This document shows, in pieces, positions 15,303 through 24,261 of a stretch of 29,441 nucleotides of DNA. Source of the stretch: JAICUY01 sp038250515 (GTDB taxonomy: Bacteria > Chloroflexota > Limnocylindria > QHBO01); NCBI GenBank assembly GCA_038250515.1, contig JBBSCG010000023.1, forward strand, positions 1 to 29,441. Direction: 5' to 3'. The notes beneath the pieces are model-generated. The model did no database searches. It worked only from the letters and a program-made list of their open reading frames with translations, and was not told the DNA's origin. Within the stretch, counting starts at the first letter, position 1, and every line of letters begins with the position of its first letter. Made by a program: the position numbers and the translations under genes.

Positions 15303-16971
15303 AGTTCGTCACTCGATAGATGCGTATGCCGGGCGCCTCGAAGCCCGGGTCGGGCGGCAGGAACTCGGGGTGATTGCCCATGATGTCCGTCGACGTGGCT
15401 CCCTCCCAGAGACCAAGTGGGTCGCGGGTCTCGTCGTCGCTCAGCATGACCACGACCCATCGGACGTCATACGCCTTTACCACGTCCGACACGACCGCGA
15501 ACGGGTCGAAAGGTGGCGCCACCCCCGGGTTTCCGGTGAGCAGATAGAGGCGCGCTGGGTCGTAGGTCAGAACCCGGTCGCTGGAGCCCGCGTGGGTGCG
15601 CAAGAACGCCGCGCCGGCCTCGAGGGATGCCTCCTGCTCGCGCCAGCTGAGCACCAGAGAGGCGGATCCGACGACCGACAGAACCACGGCGCCGGCAAGG
15701 CCGGCGAGGAGGAGGAATCGCTGTGGGCCGCGACCGCGCAGGAAGCGCCAGTATCGGCCCGCCCAGTTGGCTGCCGGGGTCAGCGCGGCCACCGCCAGCG
15801 GGAATGCGAACGGCAGCCAGGCCCAGGCGGAATGCTGGAAGGCGCCCATCGGCGCGTGGAAGGTGAAGACCACGACCATCGCGATCAACATGACCCAGAA
15901 GTAGGCGAGGAACGGCGTGAGCTCGCGCCGCCCGCGCTCGCGCCAGAGTCCCACCGCGAAGAAGAGGATGAAGATGCCGCCCATCAAGACCGCCGTGCGA
16001 CCGGTGATTGCGCCGAGGCTGACCAGCTTTGAGCCGATGATGGCGGGCAGCCCCGATGCGAAGTAGCTGGCCGGCGATGGATCCGTCCCGATGGAGAACT
16101 GCTGGTTGTAGGCGGTGATCCACAGCGTGTGCCCCCTGGCCGATGGGAATGGGGAGCCGAAGGTGCCGACGTTCCGCGCCATCCACGGGAAGACCGCTAG
16201 GGCGAAGGCCCCAAAGGTCGCAATTCCCCAGCCGATGTGGGCGCCGACGCTTCGCCGGCGTAAGGTCAGCAGCCACGCGGCCAGAGGCGCGACCGCAAGG
16301 AGCAGCCCGTCGACACGGACGAGCGTCGCCAACCCGACGAACAGGCCGGAAGCGACCAGCCATGGCCCCGGTTGGGAGGCGCGGACGGTGCGGGTGGCCG
16401 CATAGATCGCCATAGTGCCTGCCACGCCGAACACCGCGAAGGCGTCTACCATGGGAGCGTACACGAGCATCGGGCCGGCGAAGAGGGCCAGGATCGCCCC
16501 GCTGAACGCCACGCGCCGGCTGGCCCACAGCTCCGAGCCAACCTGGTAGGTGAGCAGCACGAGCACCACCGAGAGCAGGATCATCGGGATCTCGCCAGCG
16601 AACCAGGACGTGCCGAAGAGGAGCATCGAGCCGGCGGCGACGACCGAGGTGAGCGGCATCCAATGGCCGTTCGAGGCGACCGGCAGCGTCGGATCCAGCG
16701 GCAGGCGTCCGCCGACCTCCAGGAAGCTCCATAGCACCGGGACGTTGAAGCCATGGCCGCCGGCCAGCTGCTGGGCGACGAGGGTGTAGTAGGCGGGATC
16801 GGTGTATGGAGGATGGCTGACCAGCAGCGCGGCGCCGGTGCGGAGGATCAATGCCATGAGCGCCAGCACCAGCAGATCGCGGCGATGCACGCTCACGAGG
16901 CGCGCAGTCCGGTGCGACGTGACGGCATCCAAGATGGGCTGAAGTCTAGAAGCGGGGCCGGTGCGCGTCAC
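15301..16971 (-). CDS. GT-C fold (PMT/ArnT-like) membrane glycosyltransferase
   Basis: A 556-residue multi-pass protein with around a dozen membrane helices and a ~130-residue C-terminal soluble domain. The first outward loop holds the acidic HPPYTDPAYYTLVAQQLAGG motif, matching the D-x-D/E type loop that GT-C enzymes use with lipid-phosphate sugar donors. The family is glycosyltransferase 39/PMT_2-like; donor and acceptor are unknown. The start is uncertain: GTG 16971 has a possible -10 (TACCTT) at the distance of a leaderless start; GTG 17022 would leave only 18 bases to the divergent gene; GTG 16890 would place the first helix at the very N-terminus. It is the first of the glycan block and faces away from the next gene. 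Confidence 0.78.
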   Translation of the reverse strand: MTRTGPASRLQPILDAVTSHRTARLVSVHRRDLLVLALMALILRTGAALLVSHPPYTDPAYYTLVAQQLAGGHGFNVPVLWSFLEVGGRLPLDPTLPVASNGHWMPLTSVVAAGSMLLFGTSWFAGEIPMILLSVVLVLLTYQVGSELWASRRVAFSGAILALFAGPMLVYAPMVDAFAVFGVAGTMAIYAATRTVRASQPGPWLVASGLFVGLATLVRVDGLLLAVAPLAAWLLTLRRRSVGAHIGWGIATFGAFALAVFPWMARNVGTFGSPFPSARGHTLWITAYNQQFSIGTDPSPASYFASGLPAIIGSKLVSLGAITGRTAVLMGGIFILFFAVGLWRERGRRELTPFLAYFWVMLIAMVVVFTFHAPMGAFQHSAWAWLPFAFPLAVAALTPAANWAGRYWRFLRGRGPQRFLLLAGLAGAVVLSVVGSASLVLSWREQEASLEAGAAFLRTHAGSSDRVLTYDPARLYLLTGNPGVAPPFDPFAVVSDVVKAYDVRWVVVMLSDDETRDPLGLWEGATSTDIMGNHPEFLPPDPGFEAPGIRIYRVTN

Positions 16972-17040
16972 CGACCCAAGGTACTGGTAGGACTTCCGTG
17001 GGGTGTCGGTGCATCGGCGCACCGACTAGACTCCGGCGCG
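16972..17040. promoter_or_regulatory. Divergent promoter region with hairpin GTCGGTGC/GCACCGAC
   Basis: On the plus strand TAGACT at 17027-17032 is a fair -10 placed eight bases before ATG 17041, so that mRNA would start leaderless or nearly so; no Shine-Dalgarno sequence is present. Just before it GTCGGTGC (17005-17012) and GCACCGAC (17019-17026) form a perfect 8-bp inverted repeat with a six-base loop, which sits where an operator would block polymerase. On the minus strand TACCTT (16983-16978) lies six bases before GTG 16971. A GTACTG motif lies at 16981-16986. Confidence 0.5.
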
Positions 17041-18504
17041 ATGTCCGTCATGCGCCTTCCTTCCACGGCCGCGATCGTTGCCGCGACGGTGGCCGCAATC
17101 CTGGCGATCGTGTCCGTCGCGCACGGCATCTCGGACGCCGACTACTTCTGGCACATCACCGCCGGCAAGCTCATCGCCGATACGGGGCGCGTCCCGAGCA
17201 GCGACCCCTTCAGCTTCACCTGGGCCGGGCAGCCGTGGACGGCCCACGAGTGGCTCGGCGAGCTGCTGGTCTACGGCCTGTCGCGGATCTTCGGGCAGAC
17301 CGGGATGGTGATCGCGTTCGGGCTGTTCAGCGCCGGCATCGTTGCCGTCCTGGCCACGATGCTCATTCGCCGCGGCGTGTCGCTGCTCGCCCTGGTGCTG
17401 CCGCTCATCTTGATGGTGCTGCTCATCGGTCCGTATACGACCATCCGCCCGCAGGTGCTGAGCTGGCTGCTGCTGGCAGTCGTGCTGTGGCTGCTCGCCT
17501 CGCTGCGACCTGAGAACGCGCGCTGCGCTTGGCTGCTGGTGCCGCTCTTCGTGCTATGGGCGAACCTCCACGGGCTGTACGTGATCGGTCTGGGCGTGGT
17601 GGCGACCTACGCCGCCTTCACGCTCATCGGTCGCACGCCCCTGCGACTCGTGAAAGGCACCGTGGTCCTCACCGCCATTGGAAGCCTACTGGCCTCGATG
17701 CTCACGCCGGCTGGCCCGATTGGCCTCCTGTACCCGCTGCGCTACGTTGACGCCGGCGATTGGGGACTTGCCAACATCCTGGAGTGGCAATCGCCCAACT
17801 TCCATGACCCGGCGCATCTGCCCTTCCTGCTGCTGATCGTCGCGCTGGTCGTCGTCGGGCTGCGCCCTGCGCCCGGCTGGATGACGGCGTTGGCCGTGGG
17901 CAGCACGGCGATGGGCCTGCTGGCGCTGCGCAACATCCCGCTCGCGGCGGTGCTGGCGACGCCGGCGCTGGCGCTGAGCATCCAGTCGCTCCTTGGCGAA
18001 CGCCGGCTCTTCGGCCGAACGCGGCGCCGCACCGGCGCATCGCAGCGTCGGCTGATGGAGATGAGCGCCGCCGTGATGGTCGTCATCGTGACCGCGGTGA
18101 TGTTCGCGCCCCTGGGCCTTGGAGCGGGGGCGCAGCAGGCCGTTGCACACAGCTTCCCGGTGGCGGCGTTGGACCGGCTTGAGCGGATCCGGCCCGACGC
18201 CCATGTCCTGGCGGAGTACGGCTGGGGTGGCTACGTCATCCACCAGCTGTATGCCAAAGGGGGCCGCGTCTTCGTGGACGGGCGCAACGACATGTACAGC
18301 CAGCAGATCCTCGACGACTACCTGCATATCCGCAACGCCGATGCCGGGTGGCAGGGCTTGATTGCCCGATACCGCGTCCAGGCCATCCTCCTGCCGCCGG
18401 CGGCCCCCATCACGCGCGGAGCGGCCACCGGCGCTGGCTGGTGCGAGGCGTACCGGGACGCCATATCGGTCCTGCTGCTGCGCAGCTGTCCGTTTCAGAC
18501 CTGA
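17041..18504 (+). CDS. Multi-pass membrane protein, GT-C-like, with WHITAGK and WGGY motifs
   Basis: A 487-residue protein with about ten or more membrane helices and a C-terminal soluble domain of around 120 residues. Near the N-terminus SDADYFWHITAGKLIADTGR gives an acidic pair (D32, D34) before WHI, in the first outer loop, as in GT-C enzymes. The soluble tail has AEYGWGGYVIHQLY followed by VFVDGRNDMYS. The same two motifs occur in the protein encoded convergently next door, so the two are paralogs. This arrangement is common in uncharacterised Chloroflexota and Acidobacteriota membrane proteins; activity is not known and the glycosyltransferase call is inferred from topology. The ATG at 17041 was chosen because it follows a -10 box and starts a clean N-terminal helix. 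Confidence 0.75.
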   Translation: MSVMRLPSTAAIVAATVAAILAIVSVAHGISDADYFWHITAGKLIADTGRVPSSDPFSFTWAGQPWTAHEWLGELLVYGLSRIFGQTGMVIAFGLFSAGIVAVLATMLIRRGVSLLALVLPLILMVLLIGPYTTIRPQVLSWLLLAVVLWLLASLRPENARCAWLLVPLFVLWANLHGLYVIGLGVVATYAAFTLIGRTPLRLVKGTVVLTAIGSLLASMLTPAGPIGLLYPLRYVDAGDWGLANILEWQSPNFHDPAHLPFLLLIVALVVVGLRPAPGWMTALAVGSTAMGLLALRNIPLAAVLATPALALSIQSLLGERRLFGRTRRRTGASQRRLMEMSAAVMVVIVTAVMFAPLGLGAGAQQAVAHSFPVAALDRLERIRPDAHVLAEYGWGGYVIHQLYAKGGRVFVDGRNDMYSQQILDDYLHIRNADAGWQGLIARYRVQAILLPPAAPITRGAATGAGWCEAYRDAISVLLLRSCPFQT

Positions 18505-18508
18505 GCCG

Positions 18509-20020
18509 TCAGCGCCTGACCCAAACGCCGGCGAGATCGTCCGCATAGGCAAGGTGCCAGGCGGCGCTCTTGTCGAGCCACTTGGCGAGCGGCGCCTGCA
18601 CGTTGAAGAGCACGTAGTCGATGCGATCGGCGTCCATCACGGCCTGCGGATCGCGCTCAAGCAGCACCGTTTCGGCAAAGCGGCGGATGGGCGCGTCGCC
18701 ATAGATGTCCGACCGCCCATCGATGTACACCGGATCGTTCGGCCGTCGCACTCCAAGATAGCCGCCCCACGAGTACTGGTTGAATGGCCGAAAACCAGGG
18801 TCGTTTGCGAGGATCCAGTCCACGGCCATGACCGGCATGTTCTGACCGACGAGCTCCCGCTGTGCTGCCGGACCTGCCCGGCCGAACGTAACCGCCGCAC
18901 CGGTCAGGCCGATGGCGATGATCAGCAGGAAGTTGAGCGCGCCGGTGCTGGTGGAATGCGGCGCGCTCGCCATTCGACGCAGGACCGGACCGATGTCCCT
19001 CCCGCGTGTCGTGCGTGCGAGCGCGGGATCCAGGTAGGCAGCCACAATTGCGGCGCAGATCGGCCCCATCACGAGCAGGAAGCGGGCGGCCGAGACGGCC
19101 ATCAGCGACAGGCCGACCAGGACGAGCGCATCGGCCAAGCGAAGACGCCGCCAGGTGAGCAGGAGCGTCGGAAGAACGCCGACGACGATGAACGCCGCCA
19201 GCAGTTGGCCGGGCAGGGTACCGATGTCCGGTGTCGACCACTCGGCAAGGAATTCACGATGCGCTGGGATGAAGGCGGTCGACAGCGGATATGCGTACAG
19301 CGCGACGCCGCTCGGATTGAGCACGAGCACCGCTGCCGATGCCGCGAGCGCGAGCACGAGGCGGCCGAGCGCCGACCAGGTCAGCGGCGGCGATTCGAGC
19401 TGGCGCCCGCACAGCCGGTCCACTGCCTCGCCGACGACCATCGCGCCGCCCAGCAGGAAGAGCAGCAGCCAGCCAGCGTGCAGGTTGGCCCACCCGACGG
19501 CGATGAGTGGCAGGCCGATGAGAGTGCCCCAACCGCCATAACGTCGGTACCGCCACAGGAGATAGAGAGCGCCAGCTGCCAGCGGCAGGTCGACGACCTG
19601 CACGCGGACGCCGAGCGTCGGCCCGGCGACCGTCAGCCCAGCGGCAAGCCAGACCAGCCGCCCGAGCCAGCCAGCCTCGTTGTCGACCAGGCGGATTCCC
19701 TTCCACAACAGCGCAAGGGCGAGCGCCACCAGCAGTGCGAAGGCCGCCGAGAGCAGGGACCATCCGACCACGCCGAGCCGGTCGCCCAGCGCCAGGAAGA
19801 CGTTGCTCAGCCAGTCCTGGCTCGTCCACGGCAGCCCGTGACCGACAATCGACCAGGTGTCGACATTCGGGACCCTTCCCGTCGACAGCACCGTCTGGCC
19901 GGCACGGATGTGCCACCATACGTCGCCGTCAATGAGGGGGATCGCGGAGCGCGGAATGGCGACGAGCGTGAAGAAGGCCGCGACTGCGACGGCGCTCATA
20001 GGCACTCGGCGGAGGGTCAT
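18509..20020 (-). CDS. Multi-pass membrane protein, paralog of the neighbour at 17041
   Basis: A 503-residue protein with the same plan as its convergent neighbour: LIDGDVWWHIRAGQTVLSTG near the N-terminus (D31, D33 before WWH), some ten membrane helices, and a soluble tail with NQYSWGGYLGV and VYIDGRSDIYGD. A GT-C-like glycan function is inferred only. ATG 20020 is taken as the start because the stop of the upstream GT87 gene ends one base before it; the frame extends further but into that gene. The stop is four bases from the stop of its paralog, with no room for a terminator between them. Confidence 0.76.
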   Translation of the reverse strand: MTLRRVPMSAVAVAAFFTLVAIPRSAIPLIDGDVWWHIRAGQTVLSTGRVPNVDTWSIVGHGLPWTSQDWLSNVFLALGDRLGVVGWSLLSAAFALLVALALALLWKGIRLVDNEAGWLGRLVWLAAGLTVAGPTLGVRVQVVDLPLAAGALYLLWRYRRYGGWGTLIGLPLIAVGWANLHAGWLLLFLLGGAMVVGEAVDRLCGRQLESPPLTWSALGRLVLALAASAAVLVLNPSGVALYAYPLSTAFIPAHREFLAEWSTPDIGTLPGQLLAAFIVVGVLPTLLLTWRRLRLADALVLVGLSLMAVSAARFLLVMGPICAAIVAAYLDPALARTTRGRDIGPVLRRMASAPHSTSTGALNFLLIIAIGLTGAAVTFGRAGPAAQRELVGQNMPVMAVDWILANDPGFRPFNQYSWGGYLGVRRPNDPVYIDGRSDIYGDAPIRRFAETVLLERDPQAVMDADRIDYVLFNVQAPLAKWLDKSAAWHLAYADDLAGVWVRR

Positions 20021-20021
20021 G

Positions 20022-20906
20022 TCAGGAGCTGTACTCGTGGCGCTCGACGCGATCTCGCGCCACCACGCGTCGCAGCAGCGCGGTGGCATCGGCTCGGCCG
20101 AGTGGAATCATGGCCACCAGCACGGCAAGCCCGGACGACCAGGGAACCGGGAGGCCCAGGAATACGGGCAGCGGCGCCAGCCAGCGGCGATTGGTTGCCC
20201 CGGCGTAGAGTGCGACGGCGCCGGCCGCAACGACCCGCAGGGCCAGGGGCCCCGGGATCACCGCGATCTGCCCCGGAACCGACACGCCGCTGCTGCGGCG
20301 CAGCGTGTCGAGCCATTCGAACCACAGGTGCGGCGCGATGACAAACGATGCGAGCGAAATCGCGGCCGACACGCCGAGCGCGACCCCAAGCTTCCGCCAC
20401 TCTCGTCGTCCGGCGAACCAGAGGACGCCGATCCCGGGCGTCACCTTGGTAAGCAGCGGCAGCCCCCACCAGGCCGAGGTCCGGAGGCCGAGCACGACCG
20501 CCGCGGCGAGCAGGAGGTGAATGTTTCCGGTGCTGATCTCATCGGCCACCGGGGATCCGGGAAACAGGAACAGCACGGCAGCCAGGCGCGGTCCGGCCAT
20601 CCAGACGAGCACGCCCAAATTGAGCGCCGACCAGAGCGCGGCGAAGATCTGCCATGGCAGCGCGCTGAGCGGCGCCAGCAGCTGCGCGAAGGCCGGGGAG
20701 TAGAGGTAGGCGCTCGCCTCGCCGACGCGCTGCCCCGCGTAAAGGTTCGAGAAGTCGAAGCCCCAGTAAGCGAGGGCGTCGCGGAAGAAGATCCCACGCA
20801 GGTTCAGCCACAGCCAGCCGGCCAGGATTGCGCCGATGGCGACCGCGGTGATTGCCCTGCGCACCAGCGGCCACTGCCACCAGGGCCAATGCGCCCGCCC
20901 GTTCAC
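20022..20906 (-). CDS. GT87/DUF2029-like membrane glycosyltransferase
   Basis: A 294-residue multi-pass protein of the GT87 (DUF2029) type, a family that includes polyprenol-phosphate-mannose-dependent mannosyltransferases of mycobacteria. Visible features are the outer-loop Asp segment FFRDALAYWGFDFSNLYAG, the YLYSPAFAQLLAPLSALPW loop, and the family pattern STGNIHLLLAAAVVLGL followed by LLTKVTPG. It is shorter than usual (350-420 residues). GTG 20906 is preceded by GGAG; GTG 20864 is an alternative. The reading frame continues 86 codons upstream, but that part is antisense to the divergent gene and rich in Arg and Pro. It is co-transcribed with the gene at 18509-20020. Confidence 0.72.
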   Translation of the reverse strand: MNGRAHWPWWQWPLVRRAITAVAIGAILAGWLWLNLRGIFFRDALAYWGFDFSNLYAGQRVGEASAYLYSPAFAQLLAPLSALPWQIFAALWSALNLGVLVWMAGPRLAAVLFLFPGSPVADEISTGNIHLLLAAAVVLGLRTSAWWGLPLLTKVTPGIGVLWFAGRREWRKLGVALGVSAAISLASFVIAPHLWFEWLDTLRRSSGVSVPGQIAVIPGPLALRVVAAGAVALYAGATNRRWLAPLPVFLGLPVPWSSGLAVLVAMIPLGRADATALLRRVVARDRVERHEYSS

Positions 20907-20917
20907 GGGGGGCTCCA

Positions 20918-22138
20918 ATGAGGCGGGCCGTTCTCGTCTACGCCGTGCTGTCGGCGCTGTTCGCGGCGTGGCTGGTGGTTGGATCGCTCGAGGTTCCGAG
21001 CGCCGCGGCGCGGACCGATTGGATGAGCTACCAGGCTGCTGCGCGGCAGGTCCTCGACGGACATGGCGACTGTCTGTATGACCGAGACTGCCAGATCGCG
21101 GCGCAACGCGACCTGGTTGGCTCGAGTGTCGGGCTGACTCGCGGGCTGCCCTACAACAACCCACCGTCGCTGGCGGTGCTGGCGATGCCGATGGCGGCGC
21201 TTCCGCTGGGCGTGGCGCTGGCCATCTGGATCGTGATCGGCACCCTGGCGTTTGTCATCGCAGCGTGGAAGCTGCTGGACGGATCGCGACAGCCGCGGCT
21301 GGTCCCCACGCTGCTCGCGCTGTCGTCGTGGCCGATCGTCAGCGCGGCATTGCACGGGCAGGTGTCGCTCCCGATCGCCGCGCTGCTCGCCGGAAGCGTG
21401 GCGCTGGTTCTTGCGGGGCCGCCGGGGGGCGCGGGCGGCCTTGTCGGCGCTGCCACCCTGAAGCCGACCCTCGTGCCGCTCATCGTCTTGTGGTTTGCCA
21501 TTACCCGGCGATGGGGGGACCTGATGACGATTGTCAGCGTGGCGGTGCTGATGCTCGCGATCGCCGCGATCTTCGTAGGCCCCGGCCAGGTGCTCGCCTA
21601 TCCGTCCTACGCGCTGGGCCAGCTCGGCGACTCGAACGCGGCCGGAATCGACGTCGAGCAGATGGTGAACTGGCGCGCCGCGGGCGTGTGGGTCGGCAGT
21701 GGTGCAGCCGGGGTGACCCTCGTCGTCGCTGGCTCGCTGACCACGACCGTCGCCGCGATCTTCGTCTGGCTCCGGGGCAACCCGGCATTGGGTATCGCGA
21801 CCGCGCTCGTCGCCACCCCGTTGCTCGTGCCGCACGCCAACCAGCATGAGGCGGCGCTCGCGGTCGTCGCCTGGCTGGTGCTGCTGAAGGCGTACCCGCA
21901 CGAACGGCGGCTCGCCGCCATCGGTCTGGCCATGCAGGTCGCGCTGTGGTCTGCGGTCGTGACTTCGGCCTCCGTTGCCGGTCAGTTGCTGTTCGCGTTC
22001 CTGCTGATCAGTCTCGCCACGGTCGTGATTCTCGCTGAGCGCGAACACCGTTACGGAGTCCAGCTGCATGAGGGAGGATCGACGAGCGCCAGCGGCCAGC
22101 GCGGCACGGCCGGCGGTCGCGGTGCAGCGGAGGGCTGA
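20918..22138 (+). CDS. GT87/DUF2029-like membrane glycosyltransferase
   Basis: A 406-residue multi-pass protein starting MRRAVLVYAVLSALFAAWLV. The first outer loop has TDWMSYQAAARQVLDG, an Asp in the position GT87 enzymes use, then GLPYNNPPSLAVLAMPMAAL. The LHGQVSLPIAALLAGSVAL and LKPTLVPLIVLWF segments match the HGQ and K-P patterns of the family. The C-terminal ~30 residues are Gly/Ser-rich and overlap the end of the convergent Wzy-type gene by 88 bases. ATG 20918 follows a GGGGGG run six bases away. Donor and acceptor cannot be told from sequence. Confidence 0.78.
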   Translation: MRRAVLVYAVLSALFAAWLVVGSLEVPSAAARTDWMSYQAAARQVLDGHGDCLYDRDCQIAAQRDLVGSSVGLTRGLPYNNPPSLAVLAMPMAALPLGVALAIWIVIGTLAFVIAAWKLLDGSRQPRLVPTLLALSSWPIVSAALHGQVSLPIAALLAGSVALVLAGPPGGAGGLVGAATLKPTLVPLIVLWFAITRRWGDLMTIVSVAVLMLAIAAIFVGPGQVLAYPSYALGQLGDSNAAGIDVEQMVNWRAAGVWVGSGAAGVTLVVAGSLTTTVAAIFVWLRGNPALGIATALVATPLLVPHANQHEAALAVVAWLVLLKAYPHERRLAAIGLAMQVALWSAVVTSASVAGQLLFAFLLISLATVVILAEREHRYGVQLHEGGSTSASGQRGTAGGRGAAEG

Positions 22139-24261
22139 TAGTCGCCCAGGCCGGGCTCGCGGTAGACGCCGTCGCGGAAGTCGATATGTACTCCCTCCGA
22201 TGGAGCGACGTAGGTGCCGCCTGCAAGCTCTTCGAGGAGCAGATCCCGCCGGTATCCCTGCTCATCACAGCCGAAGAGGTCGACGGCTGCGGCGGCCTGG
22301 TACGTCCGCGCGTCGTGGGGATCGTCCTGCTGCGCCTGATCCATGGCGCTGTTCGCCGCGTCTTGGGCGCCTCGCGCTGCCGCTGCGACGGCTTGCCACG
22401 CAGCCGGCGCGTCGACCGGCAGCTTGCCCTGGAGCAGGCTGGCGTCCCAGACGGGCGTTTCCGGCTCGTAGCCCTTGATGCTGCCCACGGCTGACGCCAC
22501 CCGCGGGAGGTTGGCGATCACATCGGCCACCGTAATCGCGGGTGCAGAAGCCTTGAGCCGGCCGATGAGCTGCGGCTCCAGCGCGACCGCATGCGCCATC
22601 CAGCGCGCTGCATCCGGTTGGTCGCTGCTGGCAAGCTCCATCGCGAGTCGATACGCGTATTGGGGGTCGTTCGAGTTCCGCGCAGCCTCGCCGAGGAGCG
22701 CGCGCCGCGTCAGCGCATCGTCGGTGAGTGCCGCGAGGCCGCCGGCTCCGCGGGGATCGCCCGGGTTGAGCAGATGAGCCATTTCGTAGGCTGAGCGGGC
22801 ACGCGCTCGGTCGCCGGCCTCCGTCGAGGCAAAGGCGAGTCCCAGCTGATAGCCGGCATCGATCGGATGGGCGCGTGCAGCCGCATCGAATCCCGCGGCC
22901 GCTGCGGACCAGTCACCGCGCACGGCTGCCGCGCGTGCGTCAGCCGCCCTGAACCGGGCGCCATCGATCGCGACGACGGAGGGCAATGCCAGCACTGCGA
23001 TCAGCAATGCGAAGCCAGGCACGGCGAAACGAGTACCGTGCGGCGGAACTGCTGGTGACGCTGGCAGCGCCCACGCCGCCAGTGTCACCAGCAATGCCGT
23101 GACGGCCGGTAGGAAGCTGAAATCGTCGAGGAGCTGCGAGGCGGCGACGCCGATCACGAGCGCCGCCGTCACGCGCTGTCGCCCGGTGAGCAGCGAACGT
23201 CCGCGCCAGACCATGACCAGCCACGCAACCAGGATCGCCGCCAGCCCCACGCCAAGGATCAGGCCCCCGTCAGCCAGGGTTTGGAGCGCGACGTTGTGCG
23301 TGAGGATTACGGCAGGACGATCCACGAAATCAGGCGCGTGCTGCAGCCGCACCCATGAGAACGTGGAGGGACCGGCACCGGTCAACGGAGCAATGGCAAA
23401 GGTGGCAAGCGCCTCCCCCCATAGCAGGAATCGGCTCAGAAAACCGCTGGCGGGGTTCCCGCCGTATCGAAACGCCAGGACGACCAGCAAGACCGCCATC
23501 GCCACGCCTGCGCCAGCAGCGAGCGTGCGTGGCCGCACGCGCAGGCGCCGCGCGAGCGCGCTGGACACCGGCCAACAGGACAGCACTTCGAGAGCCGCCA
23601 GCGCCACGAGCGCGCCCAGCCAGCCGGCCCGGCCCGCGCTGAACGGCACGACCACGACCGCGACCCCCGCCAGCAGCCCACCGCAGGCTCGACGCACTGC
23701 GCCGGCGGGCAGCCAGGCTGCGAAGGCGAACGCCAGCAGCACGAGTACCGGGAAGACGTTCGCGGTGCCCCAGATGAAGACCTGGTAGGACTCGAGGTTG
23801 GGCAGGCCGCCGCCGGCACGAACCCAGTCGACCTTCTCGCTGATCCAGGCGATCCCGGTCGCCATCAGCCATGGCACCAGGCCGATGACCGCGGCCAGCG
23901 CTACGATGCGCCGCACCCGATCGTTGGTCGCGACATCGCGCATCAGCCAGAAGAGGAGCGCGAAAGCGAGTGCCATGCCCAGCGCATCGAGGCTGCCGGT
24001 GCGGTCCAGGCTCGTCAGCGAGACGACGGCGTGCGCGGCCAGCGCGAGCACTATCGCCCAGTCGACCACTGCGCGTGGTCCACGAAGGCGAAAAGGCGCC
24101 CAAAGGGCCACCGGCACCACGCCGATCACCTCGGCCGCGACCCGGACCGAAGGGTCGCTCTGGGCCATGGTCCCGCCCAGGAAGCCGACGAACAGCACAA
24201 CCCACAGCCCCAGGGCCACCCGGAGGAGGATCGCCCCGGTTTCCTCGCCGTCCACCGTCAC
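22051..24261 (-). CDS. O-antigen ligase/polymerase-type protein (Wzy_C) with TPR-like tail
   Basis: A 736-residue protein. Residues to about 420 carry some ten membrane helices and the Wzy_C pattern PFSAGRAGWLGALVALAALE, followed by a large outer loop with GPSTFSWVRLQHAPDFVDRP and ILTHNVALQTLADGGL, where the His-Asn of ligases and polymerases lies. The C-terminal half consists of helical TPR-like repeats (RAHPIDAGYQLGLAFASTEA, MAHLLNPGDPRGAGGLAALT). The same fold is used by WaaL ligases, Wzy polymerases and PglL/PilO protein O-glycosylases, which sequence alone does not separate. GTG 24261 overlaps the TGA of the preceding gene (GTGA) and has GAGGG four bases upstream, showing translational coupling to the fusion enzyme. 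Confidence 0.82.
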   Translation of the reverse strand: MTVDGEETGAILLRVALGLWVVLFVGFLGGTMAQSDPSVRVAAEVIGVVPVALWAPFRLRGPRAVVDWAIVLALAAHAVVSLTSLDRTGSLDALGMALAFALLFWLMRDVATNDRVRRIVALAAVIGLVPWLMATGIAWISEKVDWVRAGGGLPNLESYQVFIWGTANVFPVLVLLAFAFAAWLPAGAVRRACGGLLAGVAVVVVPFSAGRAGWLGALVALAALEVLSCWPVSSALARRLRVRPRTLAAGAGVAMAVLLVVLAFRYGGNPASGFLSRFLLWGEALATFAIAPLTGAGPSTFSWVRLQHAPDFVDRPAVILTHNVALQTLADGGLILGVGLAAILVAWLVMVWRGRSLLTGRQRVTAALVIGVAASQLLDDFSFLPAVTALLVTLAAWALPASPAVPPHGTRFAVPGFALLIAVLALPSVVAIDGARFRAADARAAAVRGDWSAAAAGFDAAARAHPIDAGYQLGLAFASTEAGDRARARSAYEMAHLLNPGDPRGAGGLAALTDDALTRRALLGEAARNSNDPQYAYRLAMELASSDQPDAARWMAHAVALEPQLIGRLKASAPAITVADVIANLPRVASAVGSIKGYEPETPVWDASLLQGKLPVDAPAAWQAVAAAARGAQDAANSAMDQAQQDDPHDARTYQAAAAVDLFGCDEQGYRRDLLLEELAGGTYVAPSEGVHIDFRDGVYREPGLGDYQPSAAPRPPAVPRWPLALVDPPSCSWTP

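Noticed and set aside
15263..15460. Upstream extension of the DegS-like kinase
   Set aside because: It overlaps the end of the glycosyltransferase gene, is rich in His/Arg/Gly and has no ribosome site.
18362..20341. Long open frame on the plus strand
   Set aside because: It is antisense to a well-supported membrane protein gene, full of charged residues and Pro/Gln without any domain, and starts inside another gene.
20903..22069. Long open frame on the minus strand
   Set aside because: It is antisense to the GT87 gene at 20918-22138; its His/Arg/Asp-rich composition is typical of a GC-rich shadow frame.
22051..24261. Calling this gene waaL or wzy by name
   Set aside because: Ligases, polymerases and protein O-glycosylases share the Wzy_C fold and cannot be separated by eye.
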